Shown piece by piece: positions 6,617 through 14,833 of a stretch of 14,850 nucleotides of DNA (position 1 is its first letter; each line of letters opens with the position of its first letter). A model generated the notes under the pieces. The model was not told where the DNA came from and ran no database searches. It worked only from the letters and a program-made list of their open reading frames with translations. A program made the translations under genes and the position numbers. Where the stretch lies: assembly GCA_002316675.1 (NCBI GenBank), contig DCDZ01000046.1, positions 20,968 through 35,817 on the forward strand, written 5' to 3'. Origin of the DNA: Tyzzerella sp. UBA1042. GTDB taxonomy: Bacteria; Bacillota; Clostridia; Lachnospirales; Anaerotignaceae.

Positions 6617-8709
6617 TTTGTGTTACCTCCTTTTGGGGATGCAAATTCCAACTTAAAATTCACATATTTGCCGCCTGTGTCATCGAGGATAATGGTGGCA
6701 TCATAGGTTTTTCCTGTCTTTTCGGAATAGCAGCCTGTGAGTTTTACTCTGCCGTTTTTAAGCAGCTCTGTTGCAACGGCTTTGGTAAGGCTCTTTTTCT
6801 TTGCGGTAAAAAATTTGTTCTCTTTCCAAAGGGCAAAGCCGCAAGCCCTGTTATCACAGGTAAAGCCTTTTTTATTTTCCGTCACATGACCACTGCAGCG
6901 AGGGCATTTACCAATTACTTCACGATCAGAGGGAAAGAGAATGTCAGCACCCTTGATTACCTCATAGGTTTTTGTAAGGCTCTCAGTCATTTCACTAATG
7001 CCTTGCATAAATTCATTGGGAGAAAGCTCCCCACGCTCAACGTGTTTCAAGCGCTCCTCCCATTCTGCGGTAAGCTGCGGAGATTGTATCGCCTCCGGCA
7101 AAACTGTGATAAGGGATACACCCTTTTGGGTCGGAATAAGATATTTTGTCTTTTTATCGCCTTTACGTTCCGCAAGCTCAGTCTTGATGAGCTTTTCCAA
7201 AATGCCCGCACGGGTGGCGGGAGTGCCTAATCCTTTGCGTTCTGCATCTTCGGGCATATCCTCAGCCCCTGCCGTTTCCATTGCTGAAAGTAACGTGTCC
7301 TCGGTAAAGTGCTTGGGCGGAGTGGTCTTGCCCTCTTTTAGAACGGCCTTTGCAGAAAATACTTCACCCTGGTCAATACTCGGCAAGGCTTTGTTCTTAT
7401 CTTCCTGTGTATTTTCTTTGTGGGAAGAAAAGTACAGCTTCTCGGCAGCTTTGAAACCGTCCTCTAACACCGTCCTGCCCTTTGTGGTAAAAATAGCTCC
7501 GTTGCAGTGTGCAGTAATGGTGGTTTCAGCATATCTGTTACTATCCCCTACGGCACAAATAAGCCTAAGCGCAATGAGCTGGAGAACTTCTCGTTCTCCA
7601 AAGGGTAGGGCTGAAATATCACAAGTTTGTACGCTCACGGTTGGAATAATGGCGTGATGGTCGGATACTTTGCTGTTATCCGTTACCTGTGCCGTGTGAA
7701 CAGACAGGGGAAAGCTATCTCCCCATGAAAAAATCCCTGCGGCGGCTTTTGCCACGGCAGGGGTGCTGCTCTGCATATCTTGGGTTAAATATCTACTGTC
7801 TGTTCGAGGATAGGTAATAAGCTTTTTTTCATACAGACTTTGGGCGTAATCAAGGGTCTGCTGTGCTGTAAAACCAAGCTGCCTGTTCGCCTCTCGTTGC
7901 AGAGTAGTAAGGTCATAGAGCTTGGGCGGTTTTTCGGTCTTTTCCTTGCTGTCTACCTTTTCTATGGTAATGCTTTGCCCATCACAAGCTTTACACAAGG
8001 TTTCCGCTTCGGTTTTGTTCTTCAGCTTTTCACCGGAAAGGATCAATCTACCGCAGTCAAGCTGAACGGTATAAAACGGCTCCGGTTTAAATGCGGAAAT
8101 ATTGGCTTCACGTTCCACAAGCATAGCAAGGGTCGGGGACATCACTCTGCCCACATTGAGGGTCTGCCCATATAGAACGGAAAACAAACGGGTGGCATTG
8201 ATACCCACAATCCAGTCCGCCTGCGATCTGCACAGTGCCGATTGATAGAGCAGCTCATAGTCGCTTCCGCTTTTGAGCTTTTGAAAACCCTCGGCAATGG
8301 CACTTTCCTCCATGGAAGAAATCCAAAGACGTTTGATGGGCTTTTTGCACTTGGAATGTTCATAAACAAGGCGAAATATCAGCTCGCCCTCACGCCCGGC
8401 ATCCGTGGCGCATACAACGGTAGCCACATCACTGCGGTACATAAGGTCACGGAGAATTTTGAGCTGTTTTTCCTTACCTTTGGAAACGGCATACTGCCAA
8501 CGGGTCGGAAGGATAGGTAGGTCATTGTAGCTCCATTTAGTATATTTTTCATCATACACATCGGCGGCGGCAAGCTCTATTAGATGTCCCACACACCACG
8601 ATACGAAGTAGCCTCCTCCCTCCATATATCCGTCTTTTTTGCTGGTTGCACCAATGACGGCGGCGATATTCATCGCAACTGACGGTTTTTCTGCAATTAC
8701 TAAATTCAT
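6613..8709 (-). CDS. topB: DNA topoisomerase III (type IA)
   Basis: This 698-residue enzyme nicks and rejoins one DNA strand through a tyrosine adduct. The Toprim domain starts MNLVIAEKPSVAMNIA, with the acidic DAGREGE motif at 103-109. The active-site tyrosine is Tyr300 in LITYPRTDSRYL. Conserved NVGRVMSPTLAMLV and GLGTPATRAGILE motifs are present. A C-terminal zinc-ribbon-like segment has Cys602, Cys605, Cys618 and Cys623. Length and domain order match TopB copies carried by clostridial ICEs, so this is probably an element copy working on transfer intermediates, not the chromosomal housekeeping enzyme. The ATG at 8709 overlaps the stop of the 56-residue upstream ORF (ATGA) and has AGGAG 9 nt upstream. 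The stop overlaps the start of the ArdC-like gene. No frameshift or lost catalytic residue is seen. Confidence 0.95.
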   Translation of the reverse strand: MNLVIAEKPSVAMNIAAVIGATSKKDGYMEGGGYFVSWCVGHLIELAAADVYDEKYTKWSYNDLPILPTRWQYAVSKGKEKQLKILRDLMYRSDVATVVCATDAGREGELIFRLVYEHSKCKKPIKRLWISSMEESAIAEGFQKLKSGSDYELLYQSALCRSQADWIVGINATRLFSVLYGQTLNVGRVMSPTLAMLVEREANISAFKPEPFYTVQLDCGRLILSGEKLKNKTEAETLCKACDGQSITIEKVDSKEKTEKPPKLYDLTTLQREANRQLGFTAQQTLDYAQSLYEKKLITYPRTDSRYLTQDMQSSTPAVAKAAAGIFSWGDSFPLSVHTAQVTDNSKVSDHHAIIPTVSVQTCDISALPFGEREVLQLIALRLICAVGDSNRYAETTITAHCNGAIFTTKGRTVLEDGFKAAEKLYFSSHKENTQEDKNKALPSIDQGEVFSAKAVLKEGKTTPPKHFTEDTLLSAMETAGAEDMPEDAERKGLGTPATRAGILEKLIKTELAERKGDKKTKYLIPTQKGVSLITVLPEAIQSPQLTAEWEERLKHVERGELSPNEFMQGISEMTESLTKTYEVIKGADILFPSDREVIGKCPRCSGHVTENKKGFTCDNRACGFALWKENKFFTAKKKSLTKAVATELLKNGRVKLTGCYSEKTGKTYDATIILDDTGGKYVNFKLEFASPKGGNTK

Positions 8710-8876
8710 TTTTCCACACTCCTCTTCTTTGGGATAATGATAAGTTCACGGTGTTTTTTATCTTTGTCGTCTAACTTTTGTTTTTGAATTTGTGGGGTAG
8801 AAGTCTGTTTCTCCTGCCTATACTTTGGTTTTTGCATCATCATTTTTTCATAAATGCTGTCGGTAAAATAAGTCAC
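8706..8876 (-). CDS. Small basic hypothetical protein (56 aa, GTG start) bridging DUF4366 and topB
   Basis: A 57-codon frame (56 residues plus stop) exactly fills the gap between the DUF4366 gene and topB. The GTG at 8876 overlaps the upstream stop as GTGA, and its own TGA overlaps the topB ATG as ATGA. AGGAGG lies at 8887-8892, 10 nt before the GTG and within the end of DUF4366. The product starts MTYFTDSIYEKMMMQKPKYR, is rich in K and Q and ends IIIPKKRSVEK; it has no signal peptide or membrane segment. I do not recognise a named domain, but a short ORF at this place is plausible for this ICE family. The ribosome site and the four-base overlaps on both sides support real translation. Confidence 0.65.
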   Translation of the reverse strand: MTYFTDSIYEKMMMQKPKYRQEKQTSTPQIQKQKLDDKDKKHRELIIIPKKRSVEK

Positions 8877-9523
8877 TTTGCATCAGCCTCCTGTTCGTTG
8901 ATCGATACTTCTTCCTCTGTTTCATATTCTTCATCGTTGTCCTCGTCCTCATCATCGTCAAAATCGTATTCATCGAGGTCGGAATGCCCTTTAACTTGTG
9001 GCTTGTTTTTCATAAATCTAAAGTAGTAAAAAGCTCCGCCGCCCAAAGCACCGACAATCAACAAGACAATAAGAATACCGCCAGTGTTATTTTTCTGTTC
9101 GGGCTGTGGCTCAGGTTCGGAGGTTGGTTCTGGAGTAGGCTCAGTGACAGTCTCTACTTCTTGCTTCTGAGGTGTTTCTTCCTCAATAAGCGCAAGTAAA
9201 TCCGCTTCGTCCACAAGATTTAGGAAATACACATTTTCCTTATCTCCAGCACGGTCAATGACCAGATAAAAGTAGTTGCCATTTTTTGATACAAGGGTAA
9301 CAAACTGCTTATCCTCTGCCTGCTCACCCTTTACATCATCCACAAGGGTCAAATTGCCATCTGGAGTAAGGGCAACGGGATCGGGCGTGGGTGTTTCGGT
9401 AACTGTTGTAGTCGGCTCCGTATAGTTTTCACCGCCGCCGGCAAACGCTGTGGTAGAAAAAGCGGTAAAACAAATCATTACGGCAATCATGGTAATAAAG
9501 ATGCGAATTTTACTTTTCTTCAT
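8873..9523 (-). CDS. DUF4366 (CD1107 family) membrane-anchored surface protein
   Basis: This 216-residue protein has a signal peptide (residues 1 to about 28: MKKSKIRIFITMIAVMICF..AFA) and an extracellular part. The latter has TPDGNLTLVDDV and a conserved KQFVTLVSKNGNYFYLVIDR..ENVYFLNLVDEADL stretch (about 72-112), the DUF4366 signature. A P/E/T-rich stalk (about 118-145), a membrane helix (about 149-170) and a very acidic cytoplasmic tail follow (D/E run about 182-207). It belongs to the group annotated as CD1107 family mobile element protein, always linked to the T4SS module of Tn1549-type ICEs. Function is unknown; a role at the cell surface or as a cofactor of the CHAP enzyme is inferred from topology and neighbours. 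The ATG at 9523 has AGGAGG 9 nt upstream and overlaps the end of DUF4315 by 14 nt. Confidence 0.88.
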   Translation of the reverse strand: MKKSKIRIFITMIAVMICFTAFSTTAFAGGGENYTEPTTTVTETPTPDPVALTPDGNLTLVDDVKGEQAEDKQFVTLVSKNGNYFYLVIDRAGDKENVYFLNLVDEADLLALIEEETPQKQEVETVTEPTPEPTSEPEPQPEQKNNTGGILIVLLIVGALGGGAFYYFRFMKNKPQVKGHSDLDEYDFDDDEDEDNDEEYETEEEVSINEQEADAK

Positions 9524-9761
9524 GTTTGGTTTCCTCCTGTTTTGACATTAAAAATGGCGCTTCGCCTTTTTCACGAAACGCCTCCAAAAATGTGGCAAGC
9601 TCACTTGTATTCATTTTGGTACTGCGAATAAGCTCCACTATTTCCGTATTCTCAAGTTCTGTTTTTTGTCGCTCCAGCTCTCGCAGGCGCATTTGATACT
9701 CCGATAATTTCCCTTTGGTTTTGTCGATTTCCAAAAGGAGCTTTTTCATTTTACTGCTCAT
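9510..9761 (-). CDS. DUF4315 family small coiled-coil protein
   Basis: This 83-residue, highly charged protein has a first half (MKKLLLEIDKTKGKLSEYQMRLRELERQKTELENTEIVELIRS) that is one heptad-rich coiled coil. Its second half, MNTSELATFLEAFREKG, is typical of DUF4315 (PF14193). No signal peptide or membrane segment is seen, so it is probably cytoplasmic. The ATG at 9761 has AGGAGG 8 nt upstream; the start lies 19 nt after the CHAP gene stop, and its 3' end overlaps DUF4366 by 14 nt. The same pair (DUF4315 then DUF4366) follows the CHAP gene in related ICEs. It could be a small assembly partner of the secretion channel, but no function is established. Confidence 0.85.
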   Translation of the reverse strand: MSSKMKKLLLEIDKTKGKLSEYQMRLRELERQKTELENTEIVELIRSTKMNTSELATFLEAFREKGEAPFLMSKQEETKHEEK

Positions 9762-9780
9762 TAAACATACCTCCTGTTCG

Positions 9781-11577
9781 CTAATTCATAAGACCATAAC
9801 CGTAAATAACGTTGCTGTTTAGTGGGTAATCACGGATATGGCAAGCATCGCCGCTATTTCCCTCAACAGTGTAAACCCGTGTGCCGTCTGTTCCTATGAC
9901 GATGCCCACATGATCGGCACTGCCATCACCCTCCCAATCAAAGAAAATGACATCACCTGGGGCTAAATCCGTGTAGTTACCTTTTGCCCATTGACCATGA
10001 GATTGAAACCACGGAACGCCCTGTGAAGCACATCCGGCAAACTTTGGCTCACTGTAGCCGGCTTGATTTAAGCACCACGATACAAAGCAGGCACACCATT
10101 CTACTCGACTGTTAAAGCCATACCATGACCAATAAGGCTGTCCGCCCACATTACCCACCTGTGTTTTTGCAAGGACTACCAACGCCTCGTTGCCGGGGCG
10201 TGTGCCATTTTCAAAATGTACGCCGCTTAAATCCGTAGATGGGTTTACATTACCGGAACCACCACCAAAGATAAGGGGCTTGTTGCCGCTGGTTTCAAGG
10301 TATACTCGAAACATTTCAAGCTGCTCCGCTGAAAGCAGATTTTCTGCAACGAATTTTACCGATTTGCTTTGCAGCTTCACATTCAAAATATAGTAGTTGT
10401 AAGGTACTTTCACGGTGTAGGTGTCTGTATGGGTTTTTCCATTGGAATCCGTCCATGTACTTGTACGGGTTTCCGTGCGGTAACGAACCTCCACCACCTT
10501 TGTGGTAGTCAGCTTATACTGCCTGTCAAAGACACGCTGCAACTCACCCTGCACTTCACTGCGCTGATAGGTTTGCAGCAAGGCGGTCAGATAGGCAGCA
10601 AGCTCATGGGGGTTATGCCCGACTTCCGCAAGGTCATAGCGGTATTCATCATAGCCGGGGTATTCACGCTCAATGTTTTTAATCCGCTCTGATATGGCGG
10701 CTTCCAAGGCGGTATAATCACCTTCAACAGCAATCAAATCAGCATCCTCTGAGGTGTAAGAGGTAGCCACTATGCCATGCAGGCCTCCCTCAAACATCAC
10801 GGAACAGGAGGATACTGCCGCCATTATCATAAACAACAGTACGGCAAACGCTAGAATAATCAAAAGCACTTTACGGTGACGGATCACAAATTGTCCTGTT
10901 TTTTCTGTAAGCTCTGCCGTTTTTGCAATGGTTTTTTTGGTGTTCTCGGCAGTTTTTTGTACACTCTTGATGTCCTTGCCAGAACGGGCAGCGGCATATT
11001 TCTTTTTGATTACCTGTTTTTGCTGCCATCGGGAAAGAGGGTTTGAGGAAAGCTGTGGATTCTCCCGCAAGCTCTTTTGATAAAGGTAATTGACCTCGGT
11101 TTTGATGGTGTTTTTTTCTGCCTTGGCAAGCTGGCGGTAAGGCTTTAATTTGTGGCTGTGATAGGCGCTTTCCATACACCTTATCCCAAACTCAGCACCC
11201 TGCTCTGTTTTGTGCGCCGCCTCCACGCCAACATTATCACTCTCACCTTCTCGAATTTCCTTGTGGATCTGTAACAAAAGTTCCCGCCCCGGCAGCGTTT
11301 TCAAATTATGGGATAGCTTGCCGGAGGGTTTCGGTTTATCCGTTTCTTCAAAAAACAAACGCACCTTTGTTCTGCCTGTTTCGGCATCAATGGTACGTTC
11401 TTTCGCAAGTCTTTTCTGTTTTGGGATTTTCGCCTGTGCCGTTTCCAATTTATCAGCAGCTTTTTCTGCTTTTATCAGGGATTTTTTCAGTACGGGGTCG
11501 GCACGTTCCTCATCGGTAAACTGGAGGCGGGATACCTTACCCGAAGGGCGAAAAGGCTTTTTTTCTTTGCCGCTCAT
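9781..11577 (-). CDS. Membrane-anchored CHAP-domain peptidoglycan hydrolase (CD1108 family)
   Basis: With the ATG at 11577 the protein has 598 residues. That start is preferred over an upstream TTG/ATG-type extension (to 11607) because AGGAGG lies 6 nt before it. The N-terminal 230 residues are basic, repetitive and probably cytoplasmic. A single membrane helix follows (about 237-255), then an extracellular region with a predicted helical part (about 280-350). The C-terminus is a CHAP cysteine amidase/peptidase domain (about 460-598): catalytic Cys495 in EWCACFVSWC, His556 in ADHVGIV, and VEGN near 571-574. This is the VirB1/Tn916 Orf14-like role: opening cell-wall peptidoglycan so the conjugation channel can cross it. 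The gene follows virB4 by 10 nt, the virB4 stop lying inside its ribosome site, so translation is probably coupled. Domain assignment is firm; substrate bond is not known. Confidence 0.9.
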   Translation of the reverse strand: MSGKEKKPFRPSGKVSRLQFTDEERADPVLKKSLIKAEKAADKLETAQAKIPKQKRLAKERTIDAETGRTKVRLFFEETDKPKPSGKLSHNLKTLPGRELLLQIHKEIREGESDNVGVEAAHKTEQGAEFGIRCMESAYHSHKLKPYRQLAKAEKNTIKTEVNYLYQKSLRENPQLSSNPLSRWQQKQVIKKKYAAARSGKDIKSVQKTAENTKKTIAKTAELTEKTGQFVIRHRKVLLIILAFAVLLFMIMAAVSSCSVMFEGGLHGIVATSYTSEDADLIAVEGDYTALEAAISERIKNIEREYPGYDEYRYDLAEVGHNPHELAAYLTALLQTYQRSEVQGELQRVFDRQYKLTTTKVVEVRYRTETRTSTWTDSNGKTHTDTYTVKVPYNYYILNVKLQSKSVKFVAENLLSAEQLEMFRVYLETSGNKPLIFGGGSGNVNPSTDLSGVHFENGTRPGNEALVVLAKTQVGNVGGQPYWSWYGFNSRVEWCACFVSWCLNQAGYSEPKFAGCASQGVPWFQSHGQWAKGNYTDLAPGDVIFFDWEGDGSADHVGIVIGTDGTRVYTVEGNSGDACHIRDYPLNSNVIYGYGLMN

Positions 11578-11587
11578 GGAACACCTC

Positions 11588-13987
11588 CTATGCCCCTGCC
11601 GTTTCATTCGGCTTGGTGGTCATAATGTGATAAAGCTCTGTGTCCTTCGGAAATTTATCGGCAAAGGGCAGGATAACATTTCCGTAAAACAAAAGCCCCT
11701 CGCCCTCACCCGAATGGGTCACATAAGAGAGCTGATGGGGCGAAATGTTGAGCTGTTTCGCAAGAATTTGCCTGTCGCCGGACGCTTGGTTGAGCATATA
11801 GATGAAGTCGGAGTTTTCAAAGATATTTTCCACCTCACGAGAAGATAACAGGTCTTTTACATTTTGTGTAATGCCCGTGGGAATACCTCCCCATTTTCTG
11901 AAACGCTTCCATATCTCCACTGAATAAGCGGCGGTTTGTTCCTCTTTTAAAAGCAAATGGAACTCATCCATATAATAGCGTGTAGCTCGTTTTTCAGAAC
12001 GATTTACCGTTACCCTATTCCAAACTTGGTCTTGCACCACAAGCATACCTAGCTTTTTGAGCTGTTTGCCCAACTCCTTAATGTCAAAGCAGACAAGGCG
12101 GTTTGTAATGTCCACATTGGTACGGTGATTGAACACATTGAGAGAACCTGTTACATAGATTTCAAGCGCCGCCCTAATATGCTGTGCCTCCTTTTCCTCC
12201 TGCTTTTCAAGTGCGGCATAGAGATCTCCCAAAATCGGCATATTTTCAGGTGCAGGGTCAGCAAGATAATCTTGATAGATAAGGCGTACACAACGATCAA
12301 TAATGCTTTTCTCCACAGGCTGTAAGCCGTCCTTCCCGCCCACAATCAGTTCACAAAGGGAGAGGATAAAGTCACTTTTCAGTGACAAAGGGCTTTCATC
12401 CTCAGAATAATTAAGATTAATATCCATCGGATTTACATAGTCATGGCTTGTTGGTGAGATTTTTACCACCTGCCCATTTAAGCGTTGGACAAGGGAAAAA
12501 TACTCACTTTCCGGATCGCAGATAATGATGTCGTCGGTGGTAATGAGAAAGATATTCGTAATCTCACGCTTTGCGGAAAAACTCTTGCCGCTGCCCGGTG
12601 TACCCAGTATCAGCCCATTCGGATTTTTAAGTTTCTTGCGATCAACCATGATGAGATTGTTGGAAAGAGCATTCAGCCCGTAATATAGAGCTTCGCCGCC
12701 TGACTGAAACAGCTCCTGCGTGGTAAAGGGAACGAAAATCGCCGTTGCAGAGGTAGTCAGACTTCGCTTTATCTCAATTTGATTCAGCCCCAATGGAAGG
12801 GAGGACATAATCCCTTTTTCTTGCTGAAAATCCAAACGCACCAAAGCGCAGTTGTGCTTTTGGGCAATTCCCGATGCTTGAAACACCGTGTTTTCAAGTT
12901 GCTGCTTTGTATCTGCCGTATTCATTACCAAAAAAGTAAGCAAGAACATTCTTTCATTCCGGCTCTGTAAATCCTGCAACAGTTTTTTTGCCTCGCCTCC
13001 ATAGGTGGCAAGATCGGATGGGATAATATCCATATCGTAGCCGCTTCGCACTGCTTTTTTCTGTTCCTCAATTTTCATTTTATCGAGGTCGGTTATTTTT
13101 CTCTTGATGGTCTTAATCGCCTTGGTTTGATCAACAGACTGAATGTGCATGGTGACAAGAAGATTGCTTTCCATATCGAGAAAATCCGCAAGCATACGGT
13201 CGTTGATCTCGGGAGCGAGTATCTGTAAAAAGGATACCGCCCCGAACTTTTTGCCTGTTCTGAAAACTCTGCCCTCACGAAACTCAAAGGAAGACGGTGC
13301 GATAAAATCCTTGGTGGAAAGCCCTGACGGAGCAAGCCATTTCCAGTCGAAACGGAACGGCTCGTTTCCTTCCATGCGAAGCATATTGTGGCAAAGCCGT
13401 AAGCGCTCCTTTCCATCGACCGCCTCCACGCTCACGCCCAAACGTTTAAAGCTGTTCCAGAGGTCGTTTTCAATACGTTCCAATCGTGGTTTTGCGATTT
13501 TAATATTGTCTGCCTCAATACCAAAGGTAAGGTATTTTGTTTTCACAAGCCCGTTGTTTCCCTTTGCAAGCTGATCATGAAGCATTTCGGTATATTCGGT
13601 ACGGATACTGTCAAAATCGTCCTCTTGTGGATTGATGTAGACACTGCTTTCATAATCCTTTTCATTGGCAGTCATATTGAGGAAAGAAAGCTGAAACCGA
13701 ATGGAACTGTCAAAGTAGTTGAGAAAATCACACCAGCTTTCAAATATGGCGGTCTTATCTTCGTTTTGAGCAAGCTGATAATTGATGTCGTGAAAGCGCA
13801 GGCTCTTGGTGTAAAAAGTATCGTTCATACGGCAAATACCGTCCGCATACATACGCTGATAGGGGATACTGTCCTGTGCAGATTTTTCTTTTTTATCCTT
13901 ATGCTTTGCTCGTTCTATGGCGGCGGCGATTTCCTTTTTCTCGGCTCTGGTGAGCTTTTGACTGCTTGATTTTTGATTTTTGGACAA
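11588..13987 (-). CDS. virB4: VirB4/TraE-type conjugation ATPase
   Basis: This 799-residue ATPase energises the type IV secretion channel. The Walker A motif is GTPGSGKS (462-469), followed by IIICDPESEY (about 487-496). Walker B is YYMDEFHLLL (671-680, Asp674/Glu675), and TGITQNVKDLL (704-714) is the sensor region typical of VirB4. The N-terminal 400 residues form the less conserved VirB4 N-domain. The start is a TTG at 13987 with AGGAGG 9 nt upstream, inside the end of the PrgI gene; the two genes overlap by 89 bp, so this start sits unusually far into its neighbour. An ATG near codon 46 (QRMYADG) would lose sequence that reads as real protein. It sits directly after PrgI and before the CHAP gene, the standard T4SS order. 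No truncation is seen. Confidence 0.94.
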   Translation of the reverse strand: MSKNQKSSSQKLTRAEKKEIAAAIERAKHKDKKEKSAQDSIPYQRMYADGICRMNDTFYTKSLRFHDINYQLAQNEDKTAIFESWCDFLNYFDSSIRFQLSFLNMTANEKDYESSVYINPQEDDFDSIRTEYTEMLHDQLAKGNNGLVKTKYLTFGIEADNIKIAKPRLERIENDLWNSFKRLGVSVEAVDGKERLRLCHNMLRMEGNEPFRFDWKWLAPSGLSTKDFIAPSSFEFREGRVFRTGKKFGAVSFLQILAPEINDRMLADFLDMESNLLVTMHIQSVDQTKAIKTIKRKITDLDKMKIEEQKKAVRSGYDMDIIPSDLATYGGEAKKLLQDLQSRNERMFLLTFLVMNTADTKQQLENTVFQASGIAQKHNCALVRLDFQQEKGIMSSLPLGLNQIEIKRSLTTSATAIFVPFTTQELFQSGGEALYYGLNALSNNLIMVDRKKLKNPNGLILGTPGSGKSFSAKREITNIFLITTDDIIICDPESEYFSLVQRLNGQVVKISPTSHDYVNPMDINLNYSEDESPLSLKSDFILSLCELIVGGKDGLQPVEKSIIDRCVRLIYQDYLADPAPENMPILGDLYAALEKQEEKEAQHIRAALEIYVTGSLNVFNHRTNVDITNRLVCFDIKELGKQLKKLGMLVVQDQVWNRVTVNRSEKRATRYYMDEFHLLLKEEQTAAYSVEIWKRFRKWGGIPTGITQNVKDLLSSREVENIFENSDFIYMLNQASGDRQILAKQLNISPHQLSYVTHSGEGEGLLFYGNVILPFADKFPKDTELYHIMTTKPNETAGA

Positions 13988-14339
13988 TGTTTTTTACCTC
14001 CTTGTCTAATTGGTACAGCCGTTCTACCGCAGCATAAAAATTATCTGTCTTGTATGGTCTGTTCTTTGGGTTGATGAACCTCACCTCAATGTAATTCTTT
14101 AAGATGACCTCAAGGGGCTGCCCGTGCTTTTCATACATGGCAAACATAAAAAATGGCAGCATGACAAAAATCATTACAAGAGAGGCGGCGCTCGTTCCTG
14201 TTTGGTCTTTCAGAAGAAAAAAAAGAGGCAATCCAACGGCAAGAGCGGCAGAAAAACATACAATCTGCCTTTTTGTGAGGTTAAACACAACCTTTGTTTT
14301 TACGGTGCTTAAATCCTTTGGTACGGGTACATACGCCAT
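13899..14339 (-). CDS. PrgI family membrane protein (VirB3-like T4SS component)
   Basis: This 146-residue protein begins MAYVPVPKDLSTVKTKVVFNLTKRQIVCF, typical of PrgI (PF12666), the Gram-positive counterpart of VirB3. Two membrane helices are visible (about 26-43 and 51-69), then KHGQPLEVILKNYIEVRF..PKNRPYKT, the conserved motif after the helices. The last 30 residues are a strongly basic tail (KSKIKQSKAHQSREKGNRRRHR) encoded in the region shared with virB4. The ATG at 14339 overlaps the stop of the DUF3849 gene (TAATG), with a G-rich ribosome site just upstream. It probably forms the inner-membrane platform to which VirB4 docks, by family knowledge. The basic tail could partly be a by-product of the 89-bp overlap. 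Confidence 0.88.
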   Translation of the reverse strand: MAYVPVPKDLSTVKTKVVFNLTKRQIVCFSAALAVGLPLFFLLKDQTGTSAASLVMIFVMLPFFMFAMYEKHGQPLEVILKNYIEVRFINPKNRPYKTDNFYAAVERLYQLDKEVKNIVQKSKIKQSKAHQSREKGNRRRHRTSKA

Positions 14340-14833
14340 TATCTCGCCCCCTTATCTTTTATAGGGTCTTTGATGGTTTTGCTGTCTTTCGGCACAGCTT
14401 CAAGTTGTTTCTGAACAGAAGGTTTCAACTGGGCAAAGGCTCTGCGTGTCTGATTGATAAACCCATCCAAAACGGCAGGATGGCTGTCTACCACAAAATC
14501 ATTCCTGCGATCACGGTCAAACACCATATCTTCGGAAATAGGAAAAGTCTTTGCCCAAGCCTTATTGTCATGGGAAAAACGCCCGTCATAATCTTTGCGA
14601 TGCACGGTATTAGCAAGTACAAGGTTTACTCTGTCATAGCCAAAATCGGCAATAACCTGTTCGCCACTATTTTTTCCAAGCCGCAGACCGTCAAAGCTTT
14701 CTCGTATTGCTTGCTCAATGGCATTTTTGCAAGCAATATTTTGCTTATGAGAAAGTTTATACTGCTCCACATCCTGTGGACTGCTTTGTTTTGCGTACTC
14801 CAGTGAATACGGGTAAATCGCTTTTTCATCCAT
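14339..14833 (-). CDS. DUF3849 domain-containing ICE protein
   Basis: This 164-residue soluble protein starts MDEKAIYPYSLEYAKQSSPQ and contains HKQNIACKNAIEQAIRESFDG, YDRVNLVLANTVHRKDYDGRF and SHPAVLDGFINQTRRAF, the conserved blocks of DUF3849, a family found almost only on clostridial conjugative elements. No enzyme motif, signal peptide or membrane segment is seen, and its function is unknown. The ATG at 14833 follows AAGGAG (14843-14848) by 9 nt, so the gene is complete within the window. Its stop overlaps the PrgI start by one base (TAATG), placing it as the first visible gene of the transfer cluster; the operon promoter must lie beyond 14850. Confidence 0.85.
   Translation of the reverse strand: MDEKAIYPYSLEYAKQSSPQDVEQYKLSHKQNIACKNAIEQAIRESFDGLRLGKNSGEQVIADFGYDRVNLVLANTVHRKDYDGRFSHDNKAWAKTFPISEDMVFDRDRRNDFVVDSHPAVLDGFINQTRRAFAQLKPSVQKQLEAVPKDSKTIKDPIKDKGAR

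Noticed and set aside
6998..7657. 219-codon open frame on the plus strand
   Set aside because: It lies wholly antisense to the catalytic and C-terminal part of topB, is rich in Ser/Arg/Ala without domain character and has no good ribosome site. It is a frame shadow.
11578..11607. Ten-residue N-terminal extension of the CHAP protein
   Set aside because: It would start inside virB4 without a good ribosome site, while the ATG at 11577 has AGGAGG at the correct distance.
11210..11848. 212-codon open frame on the plus strand across the virB4/CHAP junction
   Set aside because: It is antisense to two well-supported genes, its composition is biased (Ser/Leu/Phe) and no family resemblance is seen.
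13143..13574. 143-codon plus-strand frame
   Set aside because: It is antisense to the virB4 N-domain, is Ser/Arg-rich and has no start context.
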